From assembly GCA_934454655.1 (NCBI GenBank), contig CAKSFK010000007.1:1-64000 (forward strand): a stretch of 64,000 nt of DNA, given 5' to 3'. Below the pieces are notes generated by a model. The model was not told the origin of the DNA. It did not search any database and saw only the letters and a program-made list of their open reading frames with translations. The number at the start of each line of letters is the position of its first letter. The first letter of the stretch is position 1. Of this stretch, positions 7,454-16,682 are shown one piece after another. Made by a program: the position numbers and the translations under genes. The DNA is from an uncultured Eubacteriales bacterium. GTDB lineage: Bacteria > Bacillota > Clostridia > Oscillospirales > Acutalibacteraceae.

Positions 7454-10363
7454 ATGGCAAACCGATTATACGGAAAAATTGCTGCGGCTTTACTGGCGCT
7501 GGCCGTATGTGCCGCATCCGTTTTACCGCTATTAGCCGAAAAGGGGAATGTTGCCGCAGAAAGCAGTGCGGTCAGCACTGGCAGTTCCGCCGACTCAGGC
7601 GGTTACAGCGCCTACCGGACAAGATTTACCGCGGGCGCATATTCGGGCGATGATATTACCGTATCGGCGGATAAATATTCAGCGTCCGCAGATGCCGCGG
7701 CGACGGTTGAAACGGTTTCCGAAAATGAGAATGCGCTGGTTTTAAAAAGCCGCGTCGGGGAAATAAGTTATTCCTTTGATGTTGCCAAAACGGCGTTCTA
7801 CTGCATTTCGTTAACCTATTTACCCCTCGAAAGTTCAAGCTTAAGGCCCGGGCTCAAAGTTTTAATTGACGGAGCTTCCCCCTTTGAGGAAGCGGGGAAA
7901 ATTGAACTTGAGCGCTTTTGGAAAAATGCCGACAACGAGAAACACGCCGACAGCGTAGGCAATGAATATTCGGCGGATCAGGTTTTGTATAACGGTTTTG
8001 TTAAAAGAGAACTTAAGGATACAACCGGAATAATAACCGAGCCGTATGAGTTTGAACTTACCGCAGGCAGACATACCGTAACATTGGCTGAACCTACGCA
8101 GGCGCTGGCACTCTCCGAAATTGCGCTCACAGCGCCCGAGGTCACCTCCGATTATGCCGAGGTTTCAAAGCAATACGGCAGTTACGGTAAATATACGGGC
8201 TCTCCGATAGTGATTGAGGGCGAAAACGCCGAACTTAAAAGCTCAATGTCACTTATGGCTAAGTCGGATAACAGTTCGCTTGACATCAATCCGTCAAGCG
8301 CAACGGTTTCTTTGCTTAATTATATCGGCGGAACAACCTGGAAATCGGCAGGGGATGAGCTTGCGTGGAGCTTTGAGGCTCCGTCAAGCGGTCTTTATAA
8401 AATAGGCTTCAGCTTTAAACAGAGCGATGTTACAAACGGCTATGTATACAGGCACCTGAAAATTGACGGTAGAACTCCGTTTAAAGAGGCAGGCAAAATT
8501 AAATTCAATTACTCAACATCTTGGCAGTTTAAGGCTTTGAGTACGGAGGATAACGAACCGTGCCTTATTTACCTTGAAAAGGGAAAGCATACTTTGTCGC
8601 TTACGGCGGTTCTCGGAGATATGTCCGGTTTCTATGTTAAGCTTTCCGACTTACTGTATCAGATAAGTCAGGTCTATTTGGATATTGTTATGATTACGGG
8701 TGAAAGCCCCGACAGCAACAGGGACTATGACCTGTTTAAGCAAATTCCGAACTTCAACGAAACACTTGAAAAGCTCTCAAATGAACTTGCCGCCCTTTCA
8801 AAGGATATGGAGGCGGTAACCTCGGGCGATGGCAGTCAGTACACATCAACAATCAATTCAATGGTGCGCGTGCTTAACGAAATGCTTAAAAATCCGTATT
8901 CGGCGCAAAAATACCTCTCCGAATATTCAACACAGTATACAAGCCTCGGTACGGTTTTGTCCGATATGATCGCAATGCCCCTCAAGCTCGACGCGATAAG
9001 GCTTGCCGCTCCCGACGGAAAGTTTGAAAACAGCCGATCTAACATCTTTAGCCGTTGCGCTTTCGGAATAAAGAGGTTTGCGGCTTCGTTTATCGGGGAT
9101 TATAATTCGGTTTCGGTTACCGGGGATAAATCGAAACAGCTTAAAATATGGTGTAACTGGGGACGCGACCAGGCAATGGTCCTCAACAATTTAATTCAGC
9201 AGTCCTTTACGGCAAAAACCGGAATAGGGGTTAATCTGGAGCTTACAAACGCCAGCCTCATAAACGGTATTGTTTCAAATACTCAGCCCGATCTGCAGCT
9301 GCATATGGCGCGCACGGAGCCTGTGAACCTTGCGATCCGCAGGGCGCTTTACGATTTATCGGAATTCAGCGATTACGAAGAGGTTATGAAACGTTTCGGT
9401 GAGTCGGCGGGCATTCCGTACGAATACGGTGACGGACACTACGCCCTGCCGGATACACAGGGCTTTTACATAATGTTCTACCGCACGGATATTTTTAACA
9501 AACTGGGGCTTACCGTACCGAACACGTGGGACGAGTTTCTTAACGTTGCGGCAAAAATTATGCGTAATAATATGACGGTCTATTTGCCGTACACCCAGAT
9601 AACGGCTACCACAACCGTAAATACCGGCGTGGGCGCACTTAACCTGTTTTCAAGCATTATGCAGCAGTACGGTGAGGGAATGTATAATTCCGAACGCAAC
9701 GCAAGCAATTTGCTTGAGCCTGTTGCGTTGTCGGCGTTCAGCTTCTGGACCGAAATGTATACCAAGTATAAGGTTCCTACGGCTCAGAGCTTCTACAACC
9801 GCTTTAAAGCGGGAACCTGTCCGCTGGGAATAGAAACCTATACACAGTACACGCAGATAAGCCAGGCGGCCCCCGAAATCGACGGGCTTTGGAACATAGC
9901 GTTGATTCCCGGCGTTAAAAATCAGGACGGAACCGTAAACCGCACAGTTTCGGGCTCGGGTACGGGCTGCGGGATACTCGGCAAATCCGAACATAAAGAA
10001 GAGGCGTGGGAGTTCCTTAAGTGGTGGACATCTGCCGAAACACAGCTAAGCTATAATAACGGCGTTGAATCAATACTCGGTTCAATAAGCCGAACAAGCA
10101 CCGCAACGATTGAGGCTTTTGAAAATATGTCTTGGGACAGCGACGCGATAAAAGTGCTTCTTGAACAGAGAAAGCAAATTGTCGAGATTCCCGAAGTGCC
10201 GGGAAGCTATTATGTTGCCCGTGCGGTGGATCAGGCTTTCTGGACGGTTGTAAACGGTCAGAGCAACGAAAAGGACGCTCTGATAAAGTGGGGCGAAATT
10301 GCCAATAACGAAATCGAACGCAAAATTAAGCAGTACGATCGGAAATTTACGGGTGAAAACTAG
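7454..10363 (+). CDS. Solute-binding protein fused to two N-terminal carbohydrate-binding-like modules
   Basis: A 969-aa exported receptor of a CUT1-type sugar ABC importer. A signal peptide covers about 1-38, with no convincing lipobox. Two related beta modules follow (about 45-225 and 245-405). Each has the pattern (K)xxIDGxxPFxEAGKI. A helical stretch of about 430-555 comes next, then a family-1 solute-binding fold from about 565 (LKIWCNWGRDQ) to 950, with NTWDEF and WEFLKWWTSAETQ strings typical of that family. Ordinary binding proteins are about 420-550 aa, so this one is nearly doubled. AGAGGG lies before ATG 7454. It is followed by two permeases. The extra modules may hold glycan near the importer. 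Confidence 0.85.
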   Translation: MANRLYGKIAAALLALAVCAASVLPLLAEKGNVAAESSAVSTGSSADSGGYSAYRTRFTAGAYSGDDITVSADKYSASADAAATVETVSENENALVLKSRVGEISYSFDVAKTAFYCISLTYLPLESSSLRPGLKVLIDGASPFEEAGKIELERFWKNADNEKHADSVGNEYSADQVLYNGFVKRELKDTTGIITEPYEFELTAGRHTVTLAEPTQALALSEIALTAPEVTSDYAEVSKQYGSYGKYTGSPIVIEGENAELKSSMSLMAKSDNSSLDINPSSATVSLLNYIGGTTWKSAGDELAWSFEAPSSGLYKIGFSFKQSDVTNGYVYRHLKIDGRTPFKEAGKIKFNYSTSWQFKALSTEDNEPCLIYLEKGKHTLSLTAVLGDMSGFYVKLSDLLYQISQVYLDIVMITGESPDSNRDYDLFKQIPNFNETLEKLSNELAALSKDMEAVTSGDGSQYTSTINSMVRVLNEMLKNPYSAQKYLSEYSTQYTSLGTVLSDMIAMPLKLDAIRLAAPDGKFENSRSNIFSRCAFGIKRFAASFIGDYNSVSVTGDKSKQLKIWCNWGRDQAMVLNNLIQQSFTAKTGIGVNLELTNASLINGIVSNTQPDLQLHMARTEPVNLAIRRALYDLSEFSDYEEVMKRFGESAGIPYEYGDGHYALPDTQGFYIMFYRTDIFNKLGLTVPNTWDEFLNVAAKIMRNNMTVYLPYTQITATTTVNTGVGALNLFSSIMQQYGEGMYNSERNASNLLEPVALSAFSFWTEMYTKYKVPTAQSFYNRFKAGTCPLGIETYTQYTQISQAAPEIDGLWNIALIPGVKNQDGTVNRTVSGSGTGCGILGKSEHKEEAWEFLKWWTSAETQLSYNNGVESILGSISRTSTATIEAFENMSWDSDAIKVLLEQRKQIVEIPEVPGSYYVARAVDQAFWTVVNGQSNEKDALIKWGEIANNEIERKIKQYDRKFTGEN

Positions 10364-10396
10364 CTTTTTGCGATTTGTCGTGCAGCCGAAACATAT

Positions 10397-10467
10397 GCGA
10401 TATAAAAATCACCGAAGCAGTATTTTTCTATCGCATTTTTATCTTAGAAGGATATGGTGATTTTTAT
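10397..10467 (+). promoter_or_regulatory. Two mutually exclusive hairpins over the permease start
   Basis: Hairpin 1 pairs GCGATA-t-AAAAAT (10397-10409) with ATTTTT-c-TATCGC (10422-10434). Hairpin 2 pairs ATAAAAATCACC (10402-10413) with GGTGATTTTTAT (10456-10467) in a perfect 12-bp match. The two share 10402-10409, so they cannot form together. Hairpin 2 buries the GGTGA ribosome binding site and the ATG at 10466; hairpin 1 frees them. It lies between the receptor gene and the first permease gene, where expression ratios are often adjusted. Function is inferred. Confidence 0.5.
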
Positions 10468-11368
10468 GAACAAATCCGGCGCGAAAAAAAGGTTAAACAG
10501 CAGAGATGCACAATTTTATCTGTTGTTGGCGCCGTTTTCACTGTTTTTTATTGTTTTTATGGTTCTTCCGGTTATTTCATCGATTGTTTTGAGCTTTTTT
10601 GATTACGATGTGGTCAATGCTCCGCAATTTACCGGAATTGAAAATTATGTGAGAATGTTGGTTGACGACGAAACATTTTCGGTTGTTGTGAAAAACACCC
10701 TGCTTTTCGCAATTATCACGGGACCTGCCGGTTTTTTGCTTTCGTTTGTGCTGGCTTGGTTTATCAACGAATTCAGCCCGTTTGTAAGAACGGTTCTCTC
10801 ATTCCTTTTTTACTGCCCGGCACTTATAGGAAACGGACTCTTTATATGGCAGATAATGTTTTCAAGCGACAGCTACGGTTATCTTAACAGCGTTTTACTT
10901 TCGGCAGGGCTTATTAACGAGCCGATAAGCTGGCTTAAAAACAGCGCATACATTATGCCCATTATTGTAATAATCCAGCTGTGGCAGAGTATGGGAGTTT
11001 CGTTCCTCGCAAATATTTCGGGACTTCAAAACATAAACGGCGATATGTTTGAGGCGGGAGCTATCGACGGCATACGCAACCGCTGGCAGGAACTTTGGTA
11101 CATAACTCTCCCGTCAATGCGTGATATGCTGTTGTTCAGCGCTGTTATGCAAATTGCCTCAAGCTTTTCAATAAGCGCCATTGCGGTCCAGCTTGCGGGG
11201 TATCCGAGCATCGGCAATGCGGGTGACACGCTCGTATCTCACATAGGAGATGTGGGAACGGTTAAATATGAAATGGGATATGCCTCGGCACTTTCGGTTT
11301 TTCTCTTTGTCGTAATGATCGTAACAAGAAAACTGATTGTCAAGCTGCTTGATTCGGTTGGAAAGTAG
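10466..11368 (+). CDS. Sugar ABC transporter permease, MalF/UgpA type
   Basis: An inner-membrane permease of about 300 aa with six predicted membrane segments. It carries the EAA-loop signature EAGAIDGIRNRWQELW followed by ITLPSM near the C-terminus, which docks the ABC ATPase. I chose ATG 10466 because GGTGA lies 5 nt before it; the alternative ATG at 10454 has its Shine-Dalgarno too close. It is the first permease after the modular binding protein and is followed directly by its MalG-type partner. No ATPase gene lies in the locus; CUT1 systems of Firmicutes usually share an MsmK/MsmX-type ATPase encoded elsewhere. Confidence 0.9.
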   Translation: MNKSGAKKRLNSRDAQFYLLLAPFSLFFIVFMVLPVISSIVLSFFDYDVVNAPQFTGIENYVRMLVDDETFSVVVKNTLLFAIITGPAGFLLSFVLAWFINEFSPFVRTVLSFLFYCPALIGNGLFIWQIMFSSDSYGYLNSVLLSAGLINEPISWLKNSAYIMPIIVIIQLWQSMGVSFLANISGLQNINGDMFEAGAIDGIRNRWQELWYITLPSMRDMLLFSAVMQIASSFSISAIAVQLAGYPSIGNAGDTLVSHIGDVGTVKYEMGYASALSVFLFVVMIVTRKLIVKLLDSVGK

Positions 11369-11378
11369 AGTGATTATG

Positions 11379-12293
11379 ATGAAGAATGACAATAAAAAGT
11401 TAAATGCGCCGAAAAAGCCTCGTCTAAAGGTTTCAAGATCCTCACAGGTTAAAAGATATACGCGGTCGCGCGTCGGCAATTTTTTCTATGTGCTGTTTCT
11501 GGTGGCTTTCGGGGCGTTTTCGGTTCTGCCGCTTATATACAGTATTGTAACGGCTTTCAAACCGTTGGAAGAGCTTTTGGTTTATCCCCCGAAATTCTAT
11601 GTGGTCAATCCCACGCTTCAGAATTTTCTGGCTTTGCCCGATCTGCTTTCAAACTTAAAAATACCGCTTTCAAGGTATATTTTTAACAGCTTGTTTGTCA
11701 CGGTTGTAACAACGGTTCTTTATGTTTTCATAGCGGCAATGGCGGCGTTTACGCTTGCTAAATCAAAGGTTCGCGGCAGAAAAGTATTCTTTCTTGTGGT
11801 TCAGCTGGCTCTGCTTTTTAACGGCACAACCCTTTCGGTTCCGCTTTACCTTATTTATTCGTGGTTTGGTATGATAGATACTTACTGGGTAATGATCTTG
11901 CCGTATATTGCATCCACAATGGGTGTTTTCCTTATGAAACAGTATATGGAAAGCGCAATTCCGAACGCTTTGATGGAAGCTGCCGAAATTGACGGCGCGG
12001 GACCTATAAAAGTGTTTTTCTCCATTGCAATGCCAATTGTTAAGCCCTGTTGGCTTACTCTTACGCTCTTCGGTTTTAGGGATGTATGGGCGGCAATTCC
12101 GAGCGGTACTGTTTTTGACGAGGCGCTTAAAACACTGCCCACAATAATGTCGCAGGTGGTTGCGGGCGGTATTGCGCGTTCGGGTAGTGCAATGGCGGTT
12201 TCGGTTATTATGATGATACCGCCGATATTGGTTTATCTTATTTCGCAGAGCAATGTTATAGAGGCTATGAGCAGTGCCGGAATTAAGGAATAG
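11379..12293 (+). CDS. Sugar ABC transporter permease, MalG type
   Basis: A membrane permease of about 304 aa that should pair with the permease just upstream. After a basic N-terminus (about 30 residues, rich in K and R) come six membrane segments and the EAA-loop signature EAAEIDGAGPIKVFF followed by IAMPIVKP. ATG 11376 or 11379 are the sensible starts, just after the preceding stop; an upstream TTG in the same frame would overlap the previous gene. It is followed 12 nt later by the NHL/Yip1 gene, so the operon continues. Confidence 0.9.
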   Translation: MKNDNKKLNAPKKPRLKVSRSSQVKRYTRSRVGNFFYVLFLVAFGAFSVLPLIYSIVTAFKPLEELLVYPPKFYVVNPTLQNFLALPDLLSNLKIPLSRYIFNSLFVTVVTTVLYVFIAAMAAFTLAKSKVRGRKVFFLVVQLALLFNGTTLSVPLYLIYSWFGMIDTYWVMILPYIASTMGVFLMKQYMESAIPNALMEAAEIDGAGPIKVFFSIAMPIVKPCWLTLTLFGFRDVWAAIPSGTVFDEALKTLPTIMSQVVAGGIARSGSAMAVSVIMMIPPILVYLISQSNVIEAMSSAGIKE

Positions 12294-12305
12294 GGGGCAA
12301 ATAAG

Positions 12306-14417
12306 GTGCAAAAGAAAAAGTTATTAAAAACGGCTGTGTGCGCCCTTGTTTCGTGCTTGCTTATCGGCAGCGTTTCCGCCGGTGCTTCCACCGTTTATTC
12401 CGAACACGGAAACGACGCATACACCACGTATACTTATGTTGAATCCGGGAGCGGTATGAACGCGGTGTATGCTAAGCCTATGTTTAACTCTGCCGAGGTA
12501 ATAAACAACAGGGATATAGGTATAAGTCCGTTCTCAAGCCTGACGGATATATGTGTTTCATCGGATAAGATTTTTCTGCTTGATTCGGAGCAGTCGCGCG
12601 TGGTAATACTCAACGGCGATTATTCGCTTTTTGCCGATTACGTAAATCTCGGCGGAGAAACATTTACGGGCGCCAAGGGCATTTATGCCGCGGGAGATTA
12701 TTTTTACGTTGCAGATACTGAAAACGCGCGGGTATTGGTTTGCTCTCTTTCGGGCGAGGTTGTAAATAAAATTGTTCTGCCGGACTCATCGCTGATTCCC
12801 GATAACTTTAAGTTTAAGCCGACAAAAGTTGCGGTTGACTCCGACGGATTTACCTATATACTCAGCGACGGCTCGTATTACGGAGCAATTCTTTATTCTC
12901 CTAAAGGTGAATTTTTGGGATTTTACGGTTCAAACACCGTAACATCATCAATTTCGGCGGTGCTGGTGTCACTGTGGGAAAAACTGACCCTTACAAATGA
13001 AAAAAGAGCAAAGCAGACAAGCAAACTGCCGTATCAGTTTACCGATTTGTATATTGATAAGGACAATTTCATATACACCGCAACGGGTAAGACAAAAAAC
13101 AATCAGGTTCAGACCGGTGTTGTAAGAAAACTCAGCCCTTCGGGAACAAATATTCTGCCGTCGGGCGATATTGTGTTCGGCGATCAGAGCATACCGAGCA
13201 GCGGAAATACATTTTTTCTCCCGACGCAGAGCATTGACGGTCTTTGCGTTGACGGCGACGGGTTTGTTTATATTTATGATTCGTCTTACGGAAAAATATA
13301 TGTGTACGACGCGCAGTGCAATATGCTCAATGCCTTCGGCGGCGGCATAGGCAACGGAAAACAGAACGGTGTTTTTTGCCGTGTGTCGGGAATAGATGTT
13401 TTAAACAGCGATATTCTGGTTATCGACAGCATTAAAAACTCACTCACCGTTTTCAGAATAAACGAATACGGCAAACTGTTAAAAAAAGCACAGAAGATGA
13501 CGCTGGCAGGCGATTACTCAAACTCCGAAGAACTGTGGAAACAGGTGTATGCGCTTGATAACAATTCACAGCCGGCGTTGGAGGGACTTGCGAAATCGGC
13601 ATACAGCAGGGGAAACTACCGCGCGGCAATGGAGTACGCCAAAAAAGGATTTGACAGAATAACGTATTCCGTGGCATTCCAGCATATAAGAACGGAATTT
13701 CTCCATAAATATTTCGGGCTTATCCTTGCAATGGTTATTGTTGTGTCGGCGGCTGTCTGGGCGCTTTTAAGAGTAAAGCGTAAAAAAAATATCCGTTTTA
13801 TAAAACGCAGGGAAACAAAGCTTATGCTGAGGGCTGCGGCTCATCCGGCGGCAACATTTACGGAGCTTAAGCAAAAGGGCGGATGGTCCGTAAAATGGGG
13901 TATAGGTATACTGATACTCTTCTATATATCGGAATCCGTTAAAAGTCTCTTGGGCAGTTTCGTGTTTGTTTCGGCACAGCAGGGCTCGTTCAGTTCGGTG
14001 GTTTTGATGGTTAAAACCTTCGGTCTTGTGCTTTTGTGGACCGTTTCAAACTGGGGTGTCTGCACGCTTTTCGGCGGTATAGGCAAAATAAAGGAAATAT
14101 TCTGCGTTGTAACATACTCGCTTATTCCGATGATAATAGGCAATGTTATTTATACCGTTCTTACCAATTTCTTTGTGCCGGAAGAGGTGGCGTTTTTATC
14201 TGTTGTTATGACGGTATTACAGCTGTATACGGTGCTTATGATAATAATCGGCTCTGTCATTATTCACGATTTCTCATTCGGAAAATTTGTCGGAACCGCA
14301 ATTCTTACGTTAATAGGAATACTTATAGTAATCTTTGTAGGAATAATTATGATAATTCTGGTTCAGCAGCTTATAGCGTTTTTCGCAACAATATATCAGG
14401 AATATATTTATAGATAG
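12306..14417 (+). CDS. NHL-propeller, TPR and Yip1-domain membrane protein
   Basis: 703 aa, not assigned to a known pathway. A signal sequence (about 1-29) precedes an extracellular NHL-type beta-propeller (about 55-395) with repeats such as GIYAAGDYFYVADTENARV and GLCVDGDGFVYIYDSSYGKIYVYD. A short TPR-like helical pair (AGDYSNSEELWKQV, RGNYRAAMEYAKKG; about 405-450) leads to one membrane span near 470-485. The C-terminal third is a multi-span Yip1-like domain (about 515-700). The start is GTG 12306, preceded by AGGGGGC. It sits between permease pairs of two importers and next to the DUF5696 gene, so a role in sensing, assembly or anchoring of the uptake machinery is likely but unproven. Confidence 0.75.
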   Translation: MQKKKLLKTAVCALVSCLLIGSVSAGASTVYSEHGNDAYTTYTYVESGSGMNAVYAKPMFNSAEVINNRDIGISPFSSLTDICVSSDKIFLLDSEQSRVVILNGDYSLFADYVNLGGETFTGAKGIYAAGDYFYVADTENARVLVCSLSGEVVNKIVLPDSSLIPDNFKFKPTKVAVDSDGFTYILSDGSYYGAILYSPKGEFLGFYGSNTVTSSISAVLVSLWEKLTLTNEKRAKQTSKLPYQFTDLYIDKDNFIYTATGKTKNNQVQTGVVRKLSPSGTNILPSGDIVFGDQSIPSSGNTFFLPTQSIDGLCVDGDGFVYIYDSSYGKIYVYDAQCNMLNAFGGGIGNGKQNGVFCRVSGIDVLNSDILVIDSIKNSLTVFRINEYGKLLKKAQKMTLAGDYSNSEELWKQVYALDNNSQPALEGLAKSAYSRGNYRAAMEYAKKGFDRITYSVAFQHIRTEFLHKYFGLILAMVIVVSAAVWALLRVKRKKNIRFIKRRETKLMLRAAAHPAATFTELKQKGGWSVKWGIGILILFYISESVKSLLGSFVFVSAQQGSFSSVVLMVKTFGLVLLWTVSNWGVCTLFGGIGKIKEIFCVVTYSLIPMIIGNVIYTVLTNFFVPEEVAFLSVVMTVLQLYTVLMIIIGSVIIHDFSFGKFVGTAILTLIGILIVIFVGIIMIILVQQLIAFFATIYQEYIYR

Positions 14418-14429
14418 GGGGAAAGCAAA

Positions 14430-16682
14430 TTGAAGAAGTTTTTATTGTCTATAATATGTTTACTGACGGTGTGTTCCCTGTGCGCCTGCACGGGCAAAGA
14501 GGCAAAGACTGCTCCGCTTTTATTCGGTGAGGATTTCAAGTCCGATATTCCAAAGCAGGATATTACCGCAGCGGAGAACAGCCGTTACAGGCTTATGTGG
14601 GACGCAAAGAACAAACGCGTTGTTTTTTACGATAAGGAGAAAAATATCCCCTGGAGCTATACGCCCGTTTCCGCGCAAACGGAAAAATTTGACGAGGACG
14701 GCATAGCACTTAACAATCACCCGCAGCTTGAATCGCCCGTAACCGTTACATATTACGACGCGGAAAAGTCGGTTACGGATACATCCATAGCAACAACCGC
14801 CTCAATTAAAAAGAAGAATTATTCAGTTAAAAAGACCGATAACGGGCTTAGGACGGTCTTATCGTTTGAAAAGGAAAAAATTGAAATAACAGTAGATTTT
14901 ATTCTCCGCGGCGACAGCCTTGCGGTAAGTATTGACCCTAAAAATATACGTGAGGACGGTTATAGGGTAATATCCGTTGCAATAGCTCCGTTCTTTTGTT
15001 CGGTACAAAACGAAACCGAAAACAGCTATCTGTTCTTCCCGTCGGGCAGCGGCGCTCTCATTTATGCCGATTACTCCTCGGACGATGTTAATATCATTTC
15101 CGAAGAGGTATACGGAACGGACGCAAGAAGACCTGAGGACGACGTTATAAAAACACTGTCGTCAAGCGTTAGACTGCCGGTATACGGCGCTAAGGACGGG
15201 GACAGGGCAATAACGGCAATTATTGAAGAAAATGCAGGCGCCGCCACAGTTAACGCCAATGTCGGGAATGCGGTCATAGGCTATTCTTCGGTTTACGCGT
15301 CCTTTAACGTCCGCAGCAGCGAGATGGTGCTTACAAACAATTTAAGCGGCAGACGCACCAAATATTCGGACGAAATGACCTCAGAGCCGCTGACGGTAGG
15401 CTTTTATCCGCTGTACGGTGATGATGCCGATTATGTTGGAATGGCAAACTGTTACAGGAATTATCTTAAGAAGGATAATTTAATGAAATCGGATAAACAA
15501 GACGGCAGTGTAACGCTTAAAATTCTCGGAGCGGCGGAGTATAAAAAGACGTTTCTGGGAATGAGCTATAATTCTTTGAAAGCGGCAACAACGGTGCCGC
15601 AGGCACAGCAAATCATTTCCGAAATAGGCGAAAAAACAGGTATGCAGGTAAACGCACAGCTGTACGGGTTTGGCCCGTCCGGCACGGATATCGGGAAACT
15701 GGCAGGCAACTTCAAGCTTGCGGGCGCGCTCGGAAAAAAGGAAGATATAAAGGCTCTTTCCGATTACTGCAATGAAAAGAATTACAGCCTCTTTACGGAT
15801 TTTGATTTACTTCAGTTCTCAAAATCATCCTTATTTGCGGGAATTAACAACTCCTCTGCGATTGAGGCAACGGGCAGACGTATAACACTGTATAAATATT
15901 TGAAATGGTCGGGTACGCGCGATATGTCGTCACGCGGACTTAACAACAAAAGCTCTTTCACGCTTTTAAAGCGAAGCAAAATACGCAGAGCTGTCGAAAA
16001 GCTTGGTGAAGCTGCCGATAAACTGGGGCTTGGCGGAGTAAGCGTAACAACCCTTTCCAATATAGCTTATTCCGACCACAGCAAACAGGAGTATTACTCA
16101 AAGGGACTTATGGGCGAGCAATTAAGCGGAGAATTTAAAAATCTGCGAAAGAGCCGCGATGTTATGGTAAGCGACGCCAACGCCTACGCGGCGGCAAACG
16201 CTTCATACATAACCGACGTTCCCACGGCATCTTCAAAATATGATTTGTTTGACGAGGATATCCCGTTTTACGAGATAGTGTTTAAGGGTGTAATTCCGAT
16301 GGCGTCAACACCCGTTAACCTCGGTGCCGATTCAAACGTTAACCTGCTTAAATGTGTTGAGGCAGGCATAAGTATGTCGTTTGCGGTGTCGTACAATACC
16401 GATAACGACTTAAGCGGCGGCGAGAATATACTGTTTTACCCAAGCGGATATGAGGGTGTTAAGGAGCCGGTTATATCACTGGCAAAGGAAAACAAAAAAT
16501 TCTTTGACGCAGTTAGGGGCGCAGAGATTGCGTCACACGAAATTGTTTCAGAAAATGTAAGGAAAACGGAGTTCGCCAACGGTGTTACGGTTTATGTGAA
16601 TTACGGAAACATCGCCGCCGACACCGCTTTGGGCAGAATTGAACCTTACAGTTATATTTTTGAAGAGGGGGGAAGACAGTAA
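14430..16682 (+). CDS. DUF5696-family lipoprotein
   Basis: 750 aa. The N-terminus is a lipoprotein signal with lipobox LCAC (Cys about residue 20), so it is anchored outside the membrane. The body matches what I recall of DUF5696 proteins: a beta-rich N-terminal half (YRLMWDAKNKRVVFYDKE, then VDFILRGDSLAV) and a probable TIM-barrel-like second half with GFYPLYG, MANCYRNYLK, a tandem SLFTDFDLLQFS segment and YPSGYEG. The barrel suggests a remote glycosidase or glycan-binding role; that is inference. The start is TTG 14430 with AGGGGGA upstream. It overlaps the next permease start by one base (TAATG), so the two are translationally coupled. Confidence 0.65.
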   Translation: MKKFLLSIICLLTVCSLCACTGKEAKTAPLLFGEDFKSDIPKQDITAAENSRYRLMWDAKNKRVVFYDKEKNIPWSYTPVSAQTEKFDEDGIALNNHPQLESPVTVTYYDAEKSVTDTSIATTASIKKKNYSVKKTDNGLRTVLSFEKEKIEITVDFILRGDSLAVSIDPKNIREDGYRVISVAIAPFFCSVQNETENSYLFFPSGSGALIYADYSSDDVNIISEEVYGTDARRPEDDVIKTLSSSVRLPVYGAKDGDRAITAIIEENAGAATVNANVGNAVIGYSSVYASFNVRSSEMVLTNNLSGRRTKYSDEMTSEPLTVGFYPLYGDDADYVGMANCYRNYLKKDNLMKSDKQDGSVTLKILGAAEYKKTFLGMSYNSLKAATTVPQAQQIISEIGEKTGMQVNAQLYGFGPSGTDIGKLAGNFKLAGALGKKEDIKALSDYCNEKNYSLFTDFDLLQFSKSSLFAGINNSSAIEATGRRITLYKYLKWSGTRDMSSRGLNNKSSFTLLKRSKIRRAVEKLGEAADKLGLGGVSVTTLSNIAYSDHSKQEYYSKGLMGEQLSGEFKNLRKSRDVMVSDANAYAAANASYITDVPTASSKYDLFDEDIPFYEIVFKGVIPMASTPVNLGADSNVNLLKCVEAGISMSFAVSYNTDNDLSGGENILFYPSGYEGVKEPVISLAKENKKFFDAVRGAEIASHEIVSENVRKTEFANGVTVYVNYGNIAADTALGRIEPYSYIFEEGGRQ

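Noticed and set aside
11763..12311. 182-aa open frame on the minus strand opposite the MalG-type permease
   Set aside because: It is fully antisense to a permease with clear EAA motif and has no family resemblance.
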